DNA of 64,000 nt from Shewanella hanedai (lineage in GTDB: Bacteria; Pseudomonadota; Gammaproteobacteria; Enterobacterales; Shewanellaceae), in assembly GCF_007197645.1 (NCBI RefSeq), contig NZ_VKGK01000007.1:124001-188000 (forward strand). Direction: 5' to 3'. Position numbers and translations under genes: made by a program. Below the pieces are notes generated by a model. That model was not told the origin of the DNA, searched no databases, and was given only the letters and a program-made list of their open reading frames with translations. Each line of letters starts with the position of its first letter. Within the stretch, counting starts at the first letter, position 1. Positions 16,141-25,952 of the stretch are shown here, piece by piece.

Positions 16141-18114
16141 TTAGAGATTGAGGTTTTTCTTTAAGAAACTCATCATCTCACCATAATATTTGGCTTTATG
16201 TTCATCGTTATAAAAACCGTGGCCTTCGTCGTCCATAATCAGCTTTTGAAACGGATAATTTTGCTTCTCTAGAGCCTCTTCTAATGCTTCAAATTGTTCA
16301 ATGGGAGCACGTTCATCCTCTCCACCATGAACTAATAGCAGTTTGGCTTTGAGTTTATCGACATTATGAGTGGGTGACATTGATTTAAGAACTTGCTCAT
16401 CTTCACCGAGTACTTGCTTTAGATACCGCTCACCTGCTCGACGACCTTGTACATCCCCCTCTTCGAACATCAAAGGGAGGTCATAGACACCAGCAAAACC
16501 AATGGCACATTTAAATAGATCGGGTTCAATAATGGCACTTTGCAATGCTGAGTAGCCCCCGAAGCTACCACCCGCGATACACACTCTCTCTTTGTCTGCT
16601 ATTCCCTCGGCTATAACATGCTTAGTGGCATCGATAATGTCATATTGAATCTCGGTGCCCCACTTTTGATGGCCAGCATGTTCGAAATTAGCGCCGTAAC
16701 CACCAGAACCGCGAAAGTTTACTTGCAGTACCGCAGCGCCTTGACTGGCGATTAACTGATTTTGAGGATCAAATCCCCAAAAATCTCTTGGGCCGTGTGG
16801 ACCGCCATGGGGGTTAACGACTAAGGGCAAGTTTTTGGCATCTATACCGTATGGGAGTGTCAGGTAACCGTGTATCTGGACTCCATCTCGACTCGTAAAT
16901 GTGATGGGTTTTACTTCTGCCATATTTTCAGGGTCTAGCCAATTTTTCTCTGACACCAGATACTCAAGTTTGACGGCTTTAGTGTTAAATAAGTAGTAAT
17001 CCCCTGGGTTACGATCATTAAAGGCTTTAATGATAATTTGTTCAGTATCACTGGTTTGGCTGACTAAGTGTATTTGATGGCCGGGAAGTGATGCCAGTAG
17101 CTGCTTTACATATTTAGCTGATGGATCTTTAGGGTTAATAAATTCATAGGTTGGGTAACCGTTTTCATACTCAACAGCATAGAGTTTTTTGCTGATTTTA
17201 TTAATCCATACATTACTGGGATCAACCTCTTTATCTTGGCTGACTAATTGTTGTTCGCCTGTTTTTATATTGAGCAGATAAATACCAGCTGGTTTACCTG
17301 ATTCGCGACCAGTGACGTAAAGAGTATCCTTATCATCCCCGAAGGCAATAGGGGTTAGGTCATCCAAGTTGTGTTTCAATTTTTCGACATTGATCCATTG
17401 ACTACCTTGTCTATAAAACAGCTCATAGTTAATGTAATCTCTTGTGCCACCGACAAAGCGAACTTCACCATCATGATCCGTAAGGAAATTTGCGTAAGGA
17501 ATTGGAGCACTGGCTATTTTTTTACGTTTACCGTTATAGATATCGACGCGATAGACTTTTTGTTTATTCTCCGCCGTATTGCTACCGCCATTCCCCCAAG
17601 GAAGTGCTTGAACTAGCATATAGCGATCATCTTCAGGCAATGGATCTAAGATATAAGCCGTAGCTCGGATTGGAGTGTTTCTCTTAATATGCGAACCGAC
17701 TTGTTTTTTGCCACTTTTGTAACCAAAAAGGTAAGTTGCGCGAGACCCGTCAGCATTGACAGCGAACAATTCACCGTGATAGCTCGGATGATCCTGCCAG
17801 CCTTTTAAGTATTCTTTTTGTAGTACAACTCGTTCATCGTTTGCCCATGCATAATCGCCAACCTGCGCATTACCGGGAAAGAATACAGCATGATGAAGCT
17901 TTCTTGTTTTTGCATCAAGAATCAGTAACTTGTTTTTACCATCGTGTTTAGTAATAGCGCTAATGTAGTTGCCAGAGGGGGAGATTTTTACATTAGTGAA
18001 TTCAGCGCCACGACTAAATAGCTGTTCAGGGGATTGAGGGGCAGCAGCGACGAATTGGGTAAATAGACCAATATTGATTACTAGCAGTATGGATAATTTT
18101 TTTATGAATATCAT
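16141..18114 (-). CDS. Secreted prolyl oligopeptidase family (S9) serine peptidase
   Basis: The 657-residue protein opens with a signal peptide (MIFIKKLSILLVINIG, cleavage likely after VAAA). Residues 30-400 are a beta-propeller-like region typical of S9 peptidases, then an alpha/beta hydrolase domain with GGSFGGYSA (nucleophile Ser517), Asp in GGEDERAP near 600 and His in EGHGF near 631. The oxyanion segment NPHGGPHGPRDFW is also present. It most resembles the acylaminoacyl-peptidase branch and would cut short peptides in the periplasm. It stands alone, with its own terminator; AAGGA precedes the ATG. Confidence 0.9.
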   Translation of the reverse strand: MIFIKKLSILLVINIGLFTQFVAAAPQSPEQLFSRGAEFTNVKISPSGNYISAITKHDGKNKLLILDAKTRKLHHAVFFPGNAQVGDYAWANDERVVLQKEYLKGWQDHPSYHGELFAVNADGSRATYLFGYKSGKKQVGSHIKRNTPIRATAYILDPLPEDDRYMLVQALPWGNGGSNTAENKQKVYRVDIYNGKRKKIASAPIPYANFLTDHDGEVRFVGGTRDYINYELFYRQGSQWINVEKLKHNLDDLTPIAFGDDKDTLYVTGRESGKPAGIYLLNIKTGEQQLVSQDKEVDPSNVWINKISKKLYAVEYENGYPTYEFINPKDPSAKYVKQLLASLPGHQIHLVSQTSDTEQIIIKAFNDRNPGDYYLFNTKAVKLEYLVSEKNWLDPENMAEVKPITFTSRDGVQIHGYLTLPYGIDAKNLPLVVNPHGGPHGPRDFWGFDPQNQLIASQGAAVLQVNFRGSGGYGANFEHAGHQKWGTEIQYDIIDATKHVIAEGIADKERVCIAGGSFGGYSALQSAIIEPDLFKCAIGFAGVYDLPLMFEEGDVQGRRAGERYLKQVLGEDEQVLKSMSPTHNVDKLKAKLLLVHGGEDERAPIEQFEALEEALEKQNYPFQKLIMDDEGHGFYNDEHKAKYYGEMMSFLKKNLNL

Positions 18115-18236
18115 GCAACATCCTTGTACATCTTAGTGTGTATTTTGATATTGAGAATAAGGTAAAAGTTGCAGATGTACAATAGATGTGTGGTTTGTTA
18201 GCTCGTAGGTTTTAGGGGCTTGTTAGTGATAGGTTA

Positions 18237-18270
18237 CAACGAGTGACGGCCGAGTCGCCGTCACTCGTTG
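18237..18270. terminator. Long perfect hairpin after slmA, possible terminator
   Basis: CAACGAGTGACGGC and GCCGTCACTCGTTG are perfect fourteen-base arms around six bases, four bases past the slmA stop. On the minus strand no U-tract follows, so it may stabilise the mRNA end or act with Rho instead of being a classic intrinsic terminator. Confidence 0.6.
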
Positions 18271-18273
18271 ATT

Positions 18274-18867
18274 TTAGCTTTGAAGTAACTGTTGCTGAAC
18301 AAATACCCACTGCTGTTCGAAGTGTTGCGTTGGTTTTTGCTTAAACTCACTGCGGACAAATTGTGAAATTCGACCTTCTGCAATGGCGAGCAGTAAGTTC
18401 GCTAAAATAGCTTCGTCAAGATTAAACCCTTTGCCTTCACGTAGCGTTTTCTCACGTAAAATTTGCTTTAGATGGGTTTCAATTTTAGAAAATATTTGAT
18501 TAATACGACTACGCAATCTGTCATGCTCACCCAATAATGCGTCACCATTTAGGATGCGTGAAATGCCAGGGTTCCGCTCGGCGAAAATCAGTAATAGTTG
18601 CAGTAAATGTTGGCAGCGCTTCATGGTATCTTTTTCTTCATCCATGATGAGGTTGATGCGCGATAAGAGAGATTCTTCAATAAAATCGATTAATCCTTCA
18701 AACATCCGTGCTTTACTGGGAAAATGTCGATACAGAGCGGCCTCTGATACACCGACCTCAGCAGCTAATTTTGCTGTGGTAATTCTTTGCCCAGGGTGGG
18801 TTTCCAGCATTGTTGCCAGACATTGAAGTATATGTTCGCGGCGATTAATTTTTGGGCTTGCAGCCAT
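18274..18867 (-). CDS. slmA: Nucleoid occlusion factor SlmA (TetR family)
   Basis: SlmA binds chromosomal sites and blocks FtsZ assembly over the nucleoid, which links it to the ftsZ gene in this window. The 197-residue protein has the TetR helix-turn-helix at about 25-50 ([25 protein letters not shown], in two helices) and the SlmA-specific [25 protein letters not shown] use the ATG at 18867 with AAGGA upstream; a GTG five codons earlier is possible. Placement beside dut and coaBC is the standard gammaproteobacterial order. Confidence 0.95.
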   Translation of the reverse strand: MAASPKINRREHILQCLATMLETHPGQRITTAKLAAEVGVSEAALYRHFPSKARMFEGLIDFIEESLLSRINLIMDEEKDTMKRCQHLLQLLLIFAERNPGISRILNGDALLGEHDRLRSRINQIFSKIETHLKQILREKTLREGKGFNLDEAILANLLLAIAEGRISQFVRSEFKQKPTQHFEQQWVFVQQQLLQS

Positions 18868-19005
18868 CTGTTTTTCCTTCACTCAAAATACGGCAGGAAC
18901 TAGGTGATTGTTCCACCTGCTTAAACAATAAAACAGGTGAGCGTCACTCTTATGTTTAATTCTATGAGGCTTAGCGGTAAGTCCCTAGTTCCTCTGTTGT
19001 GCTAA

Positions 19006-19464
19006 CTACTTCGTGCCCGAGTGACCGAAGCCACCTTCACCGCGCATAGAGTTATCAAATTCATCCACAAGCTTGAATTCAGCTTGTACTACAGGAACAA
19101 AGATTAATTGAGCCAGACGGTCACCTATTTCTAAGGTAAAAGGTGTGTCTCCTCTGTTCCAACAAGAGACCATAAGTGGACCTTGATAATCAGAGTCGAT
19201 GAGGCCAACAAGATTACCCAATACGATGCCATGTTTATGTCCTAACCCTGAACGCGGCAAGATCATTGCAGCAAGGCTTGGCTCTGCAACGTGAATAGCA
19301 ATGCCTGTCGGAATTAATACTGTTTCACCTGGTGCAACGGTCATACTTGTGTCGAGCATGGCGCGAAGATCCATGCCTGCACTGCCCGGTGTAGCATAAG
19401 AAGGAAGAGGGTATTCTGATCCAATGCGTGAATCTAAGATTTTAACTTCTATTGGTGTTTTCAT
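19006..19464 (-). CDS. dut: Deoxyuridine 5'-triphosphate nucleotidohydrolase (dUTPase)
   Basis: Dut hydrolyses dUTP to dUMP, keeping uracil out of DNA. The 152-residue protein has the trimeric dUTPase motifs: [36 protein letters not shown] and the C-terminal [10 protein letters not shown]. Its ATG overlaps the coaBC stop as TAATG, indicating coupled translation. Confidence 0.97.
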   Translation of the reverse strand: MKTPIEVKILDSRIGSEYPLPSYATPGSAGMDLRAMLDTSMTVAPGETVLIPTGIAIHVAEPSLAAMILPRSGLGHKHGIVLGNLVGLIDSDYQGPLMVSCWNRGDTPFTLEIGDRLAQLIFVPVVQAEFKLVDEFDNSMRGEGGFGHSGTK

Positions 19465-20678
19465 TACTTATCGTCTTGTAAAAGGGCTACGTGCTCTGCA
19501 ATTAAGGTGAGTAGTTGGCGTGCCAAAATCAACTTATCTGTCGCAGGAAGATCGTGTTGCCCATCGGCCCAGATAACCTTAAGCGCATTTTGTTCTGCAT
19601 TGAAACCGAGCTCAGGATTAGATACGTCATTAGCGGCGATCATATCTAGCTTTTTCCTGATTAATTTATCTTTAGCATAGTGTTCAACATCTTGGGTTTC
19701 AGCGGCAAAACCTACCGTAAATGGACGCGGCTTGTGGCTGGCAACGGTGGCTAAGATATCAGGATTTCTAACGAGTGCAAGTTGCATGTTCTGCGCTGAT
19801 TTTTTTATTTTATCTTCGGCTACTTCGCCAATTCTATAGTCAGCAACTGCGGCGCAACCAATAAATATTTTATTATTATCAACATTTTGCATAACTGCGT
19901 TCAGCATGTCTTGAGTCGATTCAACATCGAGACGAGTAACGCCTGCTGGTGTTGGTAAGTGCACAGGACCTGCGACTAAGGTGACATTAGCCCCCATTGC
20001 AGCTGCCATTTTAGCTAATGCAAAGCCCATTTTTCCAGAACTGTGATTGGAGATGTAGCGAACAGGATCTATCGCTTCACGAGTGGGCCCAGCAGTCAGT
20101 AAGATTGATTGACCTTGAAGCAACTTCGGTGCAAAAAATTGTTCCACCTGTTGAGCAATCTCAAGCGGTTCCTGCATACGGCCAGGACCGACTTCGCCAC
20201 AGGCCTGACTGCCAGAAGCAGGTCCCCATATGGTTAATCCACGTTTGGCTAAGTTGGCTAGATTATCTTGGGTTGCTTGATTACGATACATCTGCTGATT
20301 CATGGCTGGGCAAATAACAACAGGCGCTTCAGTGGCGAGACATGTGGTCGTGATGAGCTCATCAGCCATGCCTGCGTTAATGCGTGCTATGAGGTTGGCA
20401 GTCGCTGGGGCGACAACAACAAGGTCAGCCCAACGAGCCAGCTCAATATGCCCCATTGCTGCTTCAGCGGCAGTATCGAGTAGATCGGACGCGACAGGGT
20501 GGCCGGACAGAGCTTGTAAGGTCAGTGGCGTGATGAACTCTTTTGCACTTTGACTCATGACGACACGAACATCGAAACCGCGCTCTTTTAAACGGCGAAT
20601 AAGATCAGCGGATTTATAGGCTGCAATACCGCCACCAATGGCGAGTAAGATATTTTGATTAGTTTGGCTCTGACTCAT
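19464..20678 (-). CDS. coaBC: Bifunctional phosphopantothenoylcysteine decarboxylase / phosphopantothenate-cysteine ligase
   Basis: CoaBC performs two consecutive steps of coenzyme A synthesis. The 404-residue protein starts with the FMN-binding decarboxylase ([21 protein letters not shown] split over 10-30, catalytic His in [11 protein letters not shown], Cys in [12 protein letters not shown]) and continues from about 195 with the CTP-dependent ligase ([20 protein letters not shown], then [14 protein letters not shown]). Length and domain order are normal. It is upstream of and coupled to dut. Confidence 0.97.
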   Translation of the reverse strand: MSQSQTNQNILLAIGGGIAAYKSADLIRRLKERGFDVRVVMSQSAKEFITPLTLQALSGHPVASDLLDTAAEAAMGHIELARWADLVVVAPATANLIARINAGMADELITTTCLATEAPVVICPAMNQQMYRNQATQDNLANLAKRGLTIWGPASGSQACGEVGPGRMQEPLEIAQQVEQFFAPKLLQGQSILLTAGPTREAIDPVRYISNHSSGKMGFALAKMAAAMGANVTLVAGPVHLPTPAGVTRLDVESTQDMLNAVMQNVDNNKIFIGCAAVADYRIGEVAEDKIKKSAQNMQLALVRNPDILATVASHKPRPFTVGFAAETQDVEHYAKDKLIRKKLDMIAANDVSNPELGFNAEQNALKVIWADGQHDLPATDKLILARQLLTLIAEHVALLQDDK

Positions 20679-20823
20679 AAGAAATGGCTCAAATTAAGAA
20701 ACGATACTATCGCTAAAATGAATTGCGCTTAAGATATCACAAACCAAAGCACTGAGAGGATACAAGTTTCAAAAACTAGACCATACTCAGGATCTACTGA
20801 ATAAATCACACAGGGAAGTCGTG

Positions 20824-21501
20824 ATGGCGATAAAAGATTGGCCTGAAGGCGAAGGTCCCAGAGATAAACTCATTAAATTTGGTGTGTCTCAGCTGTCTGA
20901 TGCTGAAATTATAGCTGTACTCCTTAGGAATGGCTCACAGGGTTTAAGTGCTGTTGAGCTAGCAAGGAATCTAATTAATGAGTTTGGCGGCCTTAGAGAA
21001 CTGCTGATAGCGTCTCAATCACAGGTTTGTCACTTATCGGGGATGGGGCCGGTAAAGTATGCTCAACTTCACGCTGCAGCTGAATTAAGTCGACGAGTTT
21101 CGCAACAAAATTTAAAAAGAGGTAAAATTTTAAGTGATCCTGATTTAACTCGGGACTATTTAATGAGACAATTGCGCGATCGTGCCTATGAGGTGTTTGC
21201 CATCTTATTGCTGGATAGCCAACATAGGGTTATTCAGTTTGTCGAATTATTTCGAGGCACCATTGACTCAGCTTCAGTATATCCTCGAGATGTAGTGAGT
21301 CTGGTGTTAGAAAAAAATGCCGCGGCCGTGATTGTCTGCCACAACCATCCATCAGGAGTTGCGGAGCCAAGTCAGGCCGATAGGCGAATTACTGAGCGAT
21401 TGAAATGTGCACTTGCAACCATAGATGTTTCTTTGCTAGACCATATGGTTGTAGGCGATCGCGAGATAGTTTCATTTGCAGAACGGGGATGGATAAATTA
21501 A
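20824..21501 (+). CDS. radC: RadC family JAB-domain protein
   Basis: RadC proteins carry an N-terminal helix-hairpin-helix region (LSGMGPVKYAQLHAAAEL) and a C-terminal JAB metalloprotease-like domain with VCHNHPSGVAEPSQAD, the zinc-binding HxHx(7)D pattern. Cellular role is unsettled; an early DNA-repair assignment has been questioned. The ATG at 20824 begins MAIKDWPEGEGPRDKL as in other Shewanella homologues; a GTG directly before it has AGGGAAG two bases upstream and is also possible. Divergent from coaBC. Confidence 0.93.
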   Translation: MAIKDWPEGEGPRDKLIKFGVSQLSDAEIIAVLLRNGSQGLSAVELARNLINEFGGLRELLIASQSQVCHLSGMGPVKYAQLHAAAELSRRVSQQNLKRGKILSDPDLTRDYLMRQLRDRAYEVFAILLLDSQHRVIQFVELFRGTIDSASVYPRDVVSLVLEKNAAAVIVCHNHPSGVAEPSQADRRITERLKCALATIDVSLLDHMVVGDREIVSFAERGWIN

Positions 21502-21508
21502 CTATCCC

Positions 21509-21537
21509 TTGATCTTTGCTTTTAGATCCTGTATAAA
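21509..21537 (+). promoter_or_regulatory. Sigma-70 promoter of rpmB-rpmG
   Basis: TTGATC and TATAAA are separated by 17 bases. The bases after the -10 are GC-rich (GCGCCC), the kind of discriminator expected for growth-rate and stringent control of ribosomal protein genes. Confidence 0.7.
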
Positions 21538-21628
21538 ATGCGCCCTCTGTTGTGTGCCTCAGGCGACGGCCATATTCGAGGTACATTAATGCTCGAGCGT
21601 TATATATATTGTTTTGGAGAAGTTTGAC

Positions 21629-21865
21629 ATGTCAAGAGTATGCCAAGTAACTGGCAAGAAACCAATGGTTGGTAACAACCGCTCACACGCGAAAAACGCG
21701 ACACGTCGTCGTTTTTTACCGAACCTACAAAACCATCGTTTTTGGTTAGAAGGTGAAAAGCGTTTCGTTAAGCTACGTATCTCTACTAAAGGTATGCGTA
21801 TCATCGATAAGAAAGGTATTGAAGTTGTTGTTGCTGAACTTCGTGCCCGTGGCGAGAAGGTATAA
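21629..21865 (+). CDS. rpmB: 50S ribosomal protein L28
   Basis: The 78-residue protein starts [17 protein letters not shown] and contains the basic [12 protein letters not shown] core of L28. A longer in-frame start 15 bases upstream is not needed: GGAGA lies eight bases before the chosen ATG. It is followed six bases later by rpmG, the standard pair. Confidence 0.98.
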   Translation: MSRVCQVTGKKPMVGNNRSHAKNATRRRFLPNLQNHRFWLEGEKRFVKLRISTKGMRIIDKKGIEVVVAELRARGEKV

Positions 21866-21871
21866 TAAACC

Positions 21872-22045
21872 ATGGCTAAATCTAAAGGTAATCGTGAGAA
21901 GATCAAGCTAGTTTCTAGCGCTAAAACTGGTCATTTCTACACAACTGAAAAGAACAAGCGTAACATGCCTGAAAAGATGGAGATCAAGAAATTTGATCCA
22001 GTTATCCGTCAGCACGTTATGTACAAAGAAGCTAAAATCAAGTAA
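21872..22045 (+). CDS. rpmG: 50S ribosomal protein L33
   Basis: A 57-residue frame reads [16 protein letters not shown] and continues with [16 protein letters not shown] and [17 protein letters not shown], which is L33. It contains no cysteine, so it is the zinc-free form that needs no zinc ribbon. GAGAAGG lies upstream within the end of rpmB. Confidence 0.98.
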
Positions 22046-22067
22046 TAACTTGAAACCTAGTTTTCTT

Positions 22068-22098
22068 AAAAAGCCCCTGTTTCAGGGGCTTTTTTTTG
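22068..22098 (+). terminator. Rho-independent terminator of rpmBG
   Basis: AAAAAGCCCCTG, three-base loop, CAGGGGCTTTTT followed by more T. A textbook intrinsic terminator. Confidence 0.95.
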
Positions 22099-22241
22099 GT
22101 TTAAATTTGTCCTTCCCTTCGTATTGCTCTGCAATAAAATTCATTTCTTACTATTATCTATAATTGTCGTTCATACCCAACATCATTTGAGCTTTATGGC
22201 CAATATCTCTTAAATTTTCGTGAAAATAAATGCTGTTATTG

Positions 22242-22276
22242 TGAATTAAAATGCAATATCATTGATTTTTAATTGC
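22242..22276 (+). promoter_or_regulatory. Tandem ARG boxes (ArgR operator) upstream of argA
   Basis: TGAATTAAAATGCA at 22242 has one mismatch to the TGAAT-N4-ATTCA consensus core. TGATTTTTAATTGC at 22263 is weaker. The two are 21 bases apart centre to centre, exactly the spacing of paired ARG boxes (18-base boxes with a 3-base gap). Arginine-dependent repression of argA is the expected outcome. Confidence 0.75.
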
Positions 22277-22325
22277 GGTAACTTCCCGCAACCCGATCAA
22301 ACGATGAATTAAGTGAGATATTAGC

Positions 22326-23645
22326 GTGCGGACAACAGAACTCGTTGAAGGATTTCGTCACTCGGCCTCTTATGTGAATGCACATAGGGGAAAGACTTTT
22401 GTTGTAATGTTGGGCGGAGAGGCTTTAGCTCAAGGTCAGTTCCGCTCGATTATTAATGATATTGCCCTTCTGCACAGTCTAGGAATTAAGATGGTGTTAG
22501 TTCACGGTGCGCGTCCGCAGATTGATGAGGCTCTCGCTGAAAGAGCGCTAATCCCTGAATACTATAACGGTATACGGATTACTGAAGAGGATGCTTTTAA
22601 AGTTATTAAGCAAGTTGTAGGTGGCTTACAGCTGGATATTACGGCACGGCTCTCCATGAGTTTGAGTAATACGCCGATGCAAGGCGCACATATTAATGTG
22701 GTCAGTGGCAATTTTGTCACCGCTCAGCCGTTAGGCGTCGATGATGGTGTAGATTATTGTTTGAGTGGTAAGGTCAGGCGAATCGATGTCCAAGGGCTTA
22801 AAGCGCAACTGGATAACAATGGCATTGTGTTACTTGGGCCCATTGCTGCTTCGGTAACGGGTGAGAGTTTTAACTTAACAGCTGAAGAAGTTGCCACTCA
22901 AATTGCGGTGAAGCTTAAGGCTGACAAGATGATCGGCTTTAGTTCGCAAAAAGGCATTTTAGATAGTTCAGGCGATGTATTGGCCGAACTGATGCCAAAC
23001 GAAGCCCAGGGGATTTTAAATCACATTGATGATGAAACTCATGTCTGTGTCGGCACCAAGGCTTTCCTTAAGGCCAGTATCGATGCTTGTCGAAATGGGG
23101 TCTCTCGATGTCATTTTGTGAGTTATCTAGATGATGGCTCTTTGCTGCAGGAGCTCTTTTCCAGAGATGGTATTGGCACTCAGATAGTCACAGAAAGTGC
23201 AGAGCGGCTGCGTAGGGCTGGCATTAGTGATATTGGTGGCATCCTCAATCTTATTCGTCCTTTAGAGGAAAAAGGATTTTTAGTGCGCCGCTCTCGTGAG
23301 CAACTGGAGATGGAAATCGAGCAGTTCATGCTGATTGAGCGTGATAACTTGGTCATTGGCTGCGCGGCTTTTTATCCCTTTGAAGAGGACAGTGCCGGAG
23401 AGTTTGCCTGTTTAGTGGTGCATCCTGAATACCGAGATGCAGACAGAGGGAGCTTGTTACTGAAAAACATCATAGGCCAAGCCAGAGTACGAGGTTATAC
23501 GCGCCTGTTTGCCTTGACGACACGGAGCATTCATTGGTTCTTGGAGCACGGCTTTCAAATTGTTGAGGTGGATGAGTTACCGAATAAGAAGAAGCAACTC
23601 TACAACTATCAACGCAAGTCTAAAATTCTTGCGTTAGAGCTTTAG
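22326..23645 (+). CDS. argA: N-acetylglutamate synthase
   Basis: ArgA acetylates glutamate with acetyl-CoA to begin arginine synthesis and is usually inhibited by arginine. The 439-residue protein has the amino-acid-kinase-like domain (about 20-290, [21 protein letters not shown]) and a C-terminal GNAT acetyltransferase domain (about 300-435, [19 protein letters not shown]). It begins with GTG at 22326. Paired ARG boxes lie 50 bases upstream. Confidence 0.96.
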   Translation: MRTTELVEGFRHSASYVNAHRGKTFVVMLGGEALAQGQFRSIINDIALLHSLGIKMVLVHGARPQIDEALAERALIPEYYNGIRITEEDAFKVIKQVVGGLQLDITARLSMSLSNTPMQGAHINVVSGNFVTAQPLGVDDGVDYCLSGKVRRIDVQGLKAQLDNNGIVLLGPIAASVTGESFNLTAEEVATQIAVKLKADKMIGFSSQKGILDSSGDVLAELMPNEAQGILNHIDDETHVCVGTKAFLKASIDACRNGVSRCHFVSYLDDGSLLQELFSRDGIGTQIVTESAERLRRAGISDIGGILNLIRPLEEKGFLVRRSREQLEMEIEQFMLIERDNLVIGCAAFYPFEEDSAGEFACLVVHPEYRDADRGSLLLKNIIGQARVRGYTRLFALTTRSIHWFLEHGFQIVEVDELPNKKKQLYNYQRKSKILALEL

Positions 23646-23658
23646 GGTTTTCTCGAGT

Positions 23659-24384
23659 TTAAGATTGGTTGGTTAGACTGGGTAACTTGTCTGCGTTAAT
23701 TAAAATTTTTCGGTAGCCAATACTGATGTAACCATCTTTCTCTAATTCAACCAGTAGTTTATTGGCTGTTTGTCGAGAGAGATTTAAGAAAGAAGCGAGA
23801 TGCTCTTGGGTGACATCAACCTGCAGCCAACCGGGTTTGTCATCCATTGGAGTGGCACTTATTTGCGATAAGATATTGATCAACATTCTGACTCTGGCAT
23901 TAAGAGAATGTAGGCTAACAAACTCTGTCCAATTCATTAATAATTTAAACTGTCGATTAATCTCAGCCATCACTCTTGGGTACAGATCGGGATTATTTTC
24001 ACACAGTTTTCGAATGACCGCACCTGATATCACAATGACGTCAGATTTAGCCGTCGCGACCCAATCATGGGAGAGTGCTTGGCTATCAAAGCAGGACATC
24101 CATCCCATCCAGCGGTGTGGACCGATTGGAGGAAATCGCACTTCTTTACCATCTAAACTGGTTGCGACCACATTTAGGCTGCCTTTAATGACAAATCTAA
24201 CCTGATCGCCAATGTCTTCTCTATGGGCTATAACCGTTTCATTTTTATAATGATAGGTCTTTATCTGGCTCAGAATATAGTCTATTTCAGCTTGTTCACA
24301 AGCACTAAAAACCCCGGAATACCTGAGAAATACAGCTAACTCATCTTGGCTATATTTTTTCATAGATTGTCTATTTGGCGACAA
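23659..24384 (-). CDS. Crp/Fnr family transcriptional regulator
   Basis: The protein of up to 241 residues has an N-terminal cyclic-nucleotide-binding-type beta-barrel (about 25-140) and a C-terminal winged helix with VTQEHLASFLNLSRQTANKLLVELEKDG in the recognition region. It lacks the N-terminal Cys cluster of FNR, so oxygen sensing by Fe-S is unlikely; the ligand is unknown. The start is uncertain: a TTG at 24384 has GAGAGG six bases upstream, and an ATG at 24363 (MKKYSQDEL) has no clear ribosome site. It is divergent from the secreted protein and TonB receptor genes and is their likeliest regulator. Its 3' end is 13 bases from argA, convergent. Confidence 0.88.
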   Translation of the reverse strand: MSPNRQSMKKYSQDELAVFLRYSGVFSACEQAEIDYILSQIKTYHYKNETVIAHREDIGDQVRFVIKGSLNVVATSLDGKEVRFPPIGPHRWMGWMSCFDSQALSHDWVATAKSDVIVISGAVIRKLCENNPDLYPRVMAEINRQFKLLMNWTEFVSLHSLNARVRMLINILSQISATPMDDKPGWLQVDVTQEHLASFLNLSRQTANKLLVELEKDGYISIGYRKILINADKLPSLTNQS

Positions 24385-24425
24385 TTGGCCCTCTCTTTAT
24401 CGTCTAGGTTAATACTCTAAATCTA

Positions 24426-24449
24426 TTTACGAAAAGTAAACAATTTCGT
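24426..24449. promoter_or_regulatory. Candidate operator in the divergent region
   Basis: Two overlapping inverted repeats, TTTAC-GAAAA-GTAAA (24426-24440) and ACGAAA/TTTCGT (24429-24449), lie in the 87-base gap between the Crp-type regulator and the secreted protein. One could be the regulator's binding site. Confidence 0.4.
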
Positions 24450-24471
24450 TTCATTTTCGCAGGGGAGAAAG

Positions 24472-25845
24472 ATGGCTTACGACATCGCTAATATAATAAG
24501 CACGCAACGACTCAAATGGATATCTGTTTTTTTTCTGACCAGTGTGAGTCTGAATATTCAGGCTAAACCATTGGATTATGAGAAGCCGACGGCCGACATT
24601 GAAGGACCACGTACCTGTTTTTGGAATCGTGGCCCTTTTAGTGCCGATCCCTATATCAATGTTGCGTATCCCGATGCCAATGTTTTTTACTGGGCGGCGA
24701 CTTTTACCATTCCAAAAAGGGCTAAGTTAGAGGTTGATGGAGAGTTTGCCCATGCTCGTTATCAATCTTTGATCAGCTACGATGAGTGGGGAAGACCTCA
24801 GGACTCTGTTGCTGATTACTTGATCGCCCCCAAATTGAATAACACTAACCCTTATCAAGCGGGTGCTGACCGCCAGGCTGAAAGTCGCAGCTATAGCCTT
24901 GGTGTGAAAACCGGTGTGCCGCCAGAAATAGAGCGTGGCGTGATGCAGCGTAATACCGTACGTACCAGCATTTATGCCCCTAGTTATAAGAAAGACCAGC
25001 AATTGCTGATTTACCGTATTTATCTACCGGATGAACAAGCTTCAATTACTGGAGGCGTGCCTTTGCCATCGCCAGTGTTGACCTTAAGTGATGGTAAGCG
25101 ACTCAAGGGCAGTGAGGCTTGTGACGCGCTAAAGTCGAGTCAGCAGCTGAAAATTGATCCTAGCGCCCTCAATATCAAGGCTGAAAAATATGTGGCACTG
25201 AGAGATCAAGCGGATAAACCTGCAACGTGGCCGGCGACTAATCCCGCCTCTTGGTATATCCAATATGACAGAGAGTTTTTATTGTCGATGTATTCAGGCG
25301 AGAAAGTGAAAGCCGGTCGGCGCTCTGAAGGGGGCTTTTATCCCAATCTAGACAATAACTATATCCGTTCAATCGTGAATAGAAAATTTGGCAAGGTGTT
25401 AGTGATCCGCGCCAAGATGCCTAAGGTGAGTAAGTCTTTTTACGGTGAGCGTAAACACAGTGAAGCGGACCTTCGTTACTGGTCAATCTGTTCCAATCAA
25501 AGCTTTGCTAATACTCGGGTGACGGATTGTTTGTTTGATGAAGAGGTGCCGTTAGATCAACACGGTTACTACACTGTCGTGGTGTCACGGGAGGAAGACC
25601 GTCCCCGTAATGCTAAGCGTGAGTGTGGTGTTGCTTGGCTTGAGATGGCTGCTGACGGAGATGGTTTAGGTGATGAAGATATGGCCGTAGTGCAGATCCG
25701 TAATTTACTCGCATCGCCGGACTTTCCTCATGCGGTGCAAAAGATCCTCAAGCCTGGGGATGAGCAAAAAGTTATGCAGGCGTATTTTCCTAAATCGCAC
25801 TACATGATGCCCTCTATGTTTGAGGCTGTTTTTCCCTGTATTTAA
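24472..25845 (+). CDS. Secreted protein of unknown function beside a TonB receptor
   Basis: I do not recognise a named family. The 457-residue protein has a probable signal segment (LKWISVFFLTSVSLNIQAKP, cleavage near 32). The mature part begins with PLDYEKPTADIEGPRTCFWNRGP and has a segment HARYQSLISYDEWGRPQDSV followed by NTNPYQAGADRQAES. Such turns resemble uncharacterised secreted beta-rich proteins that occur near transport genes. It contains about seven cysteines after the signal, including one as the penultimate residue, so disulfides are likely. GGGGAGA lies close to the ATG. A weak hairpin separates it from the receptor gene 107 bases downstream, consistent with a two-gene operon. 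Confidence 0.8.
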   Translation: MAYDIANIISTQRLKWISVFFLTSVSLNIQAKPLDYEKPTADIEGPRTCFWNRGPFSADPYINVAYPDANVFYWAATFTIPKRAKLEVDGEFAHARYQSLISYDEWGRPQDSVADYLIAPKLNNTNPYQAGADRQAESRSYSLGVKTGVPPEIERGVMQRNTVRTSIYAPSYKKDQQLLIYRIYLPDEQASITGGVPLPSPVLTLSDGKRLKGSEACDALKSSQQLKIDPSALNIKAEKYVALRDQADKPATWPATNPASWYIQYDREFLLSMYSGEKVKAGRRSEGGFYPNLDNNYIRSIVNRKFGKVLVIRAKMPKVSKSFYGERKHSEADLRYWSICSNQSFANTRVTDCLFDEEVPLDQHGYYTVVVSREEDRPRNAKRECGVAWLEMAADGDGLGDEDMAVVQIRNLLASPDFPHAVQKILKPGDEQKVMQAYFPKSHYMMPSMFEAVFPCI

Positions 25846-25851
25846 TGGGGC

Positions 25852-25880
25852 TGGCTCGCTGGGGATGGCGAGCCAATTTT
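25852..25880 (+). terminator. Weak hairpin between secreted protein and TonB receptor genes
   Basis: TGGCTCGC, eight-base loop, GCGAGCCA then ATTTTA. The short U-tract suggests partial termination or differential expression of the receptor. Confidence 0.5.
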
Positions 25881-25952
25881 ACAGATGGGGTTTAGTCGTA
25901 TTCATCTGCGTATTCCAATAACTATTAAAAAATAGAAGAAAGAGAGTGGACT

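Noticed and set aside
18937..18947. GTGA-GCG-TCAC resembling an SlmA site upstream of slmA
   Set aside because: One base short of the SlmA site and the central bases differ; too weak to call.
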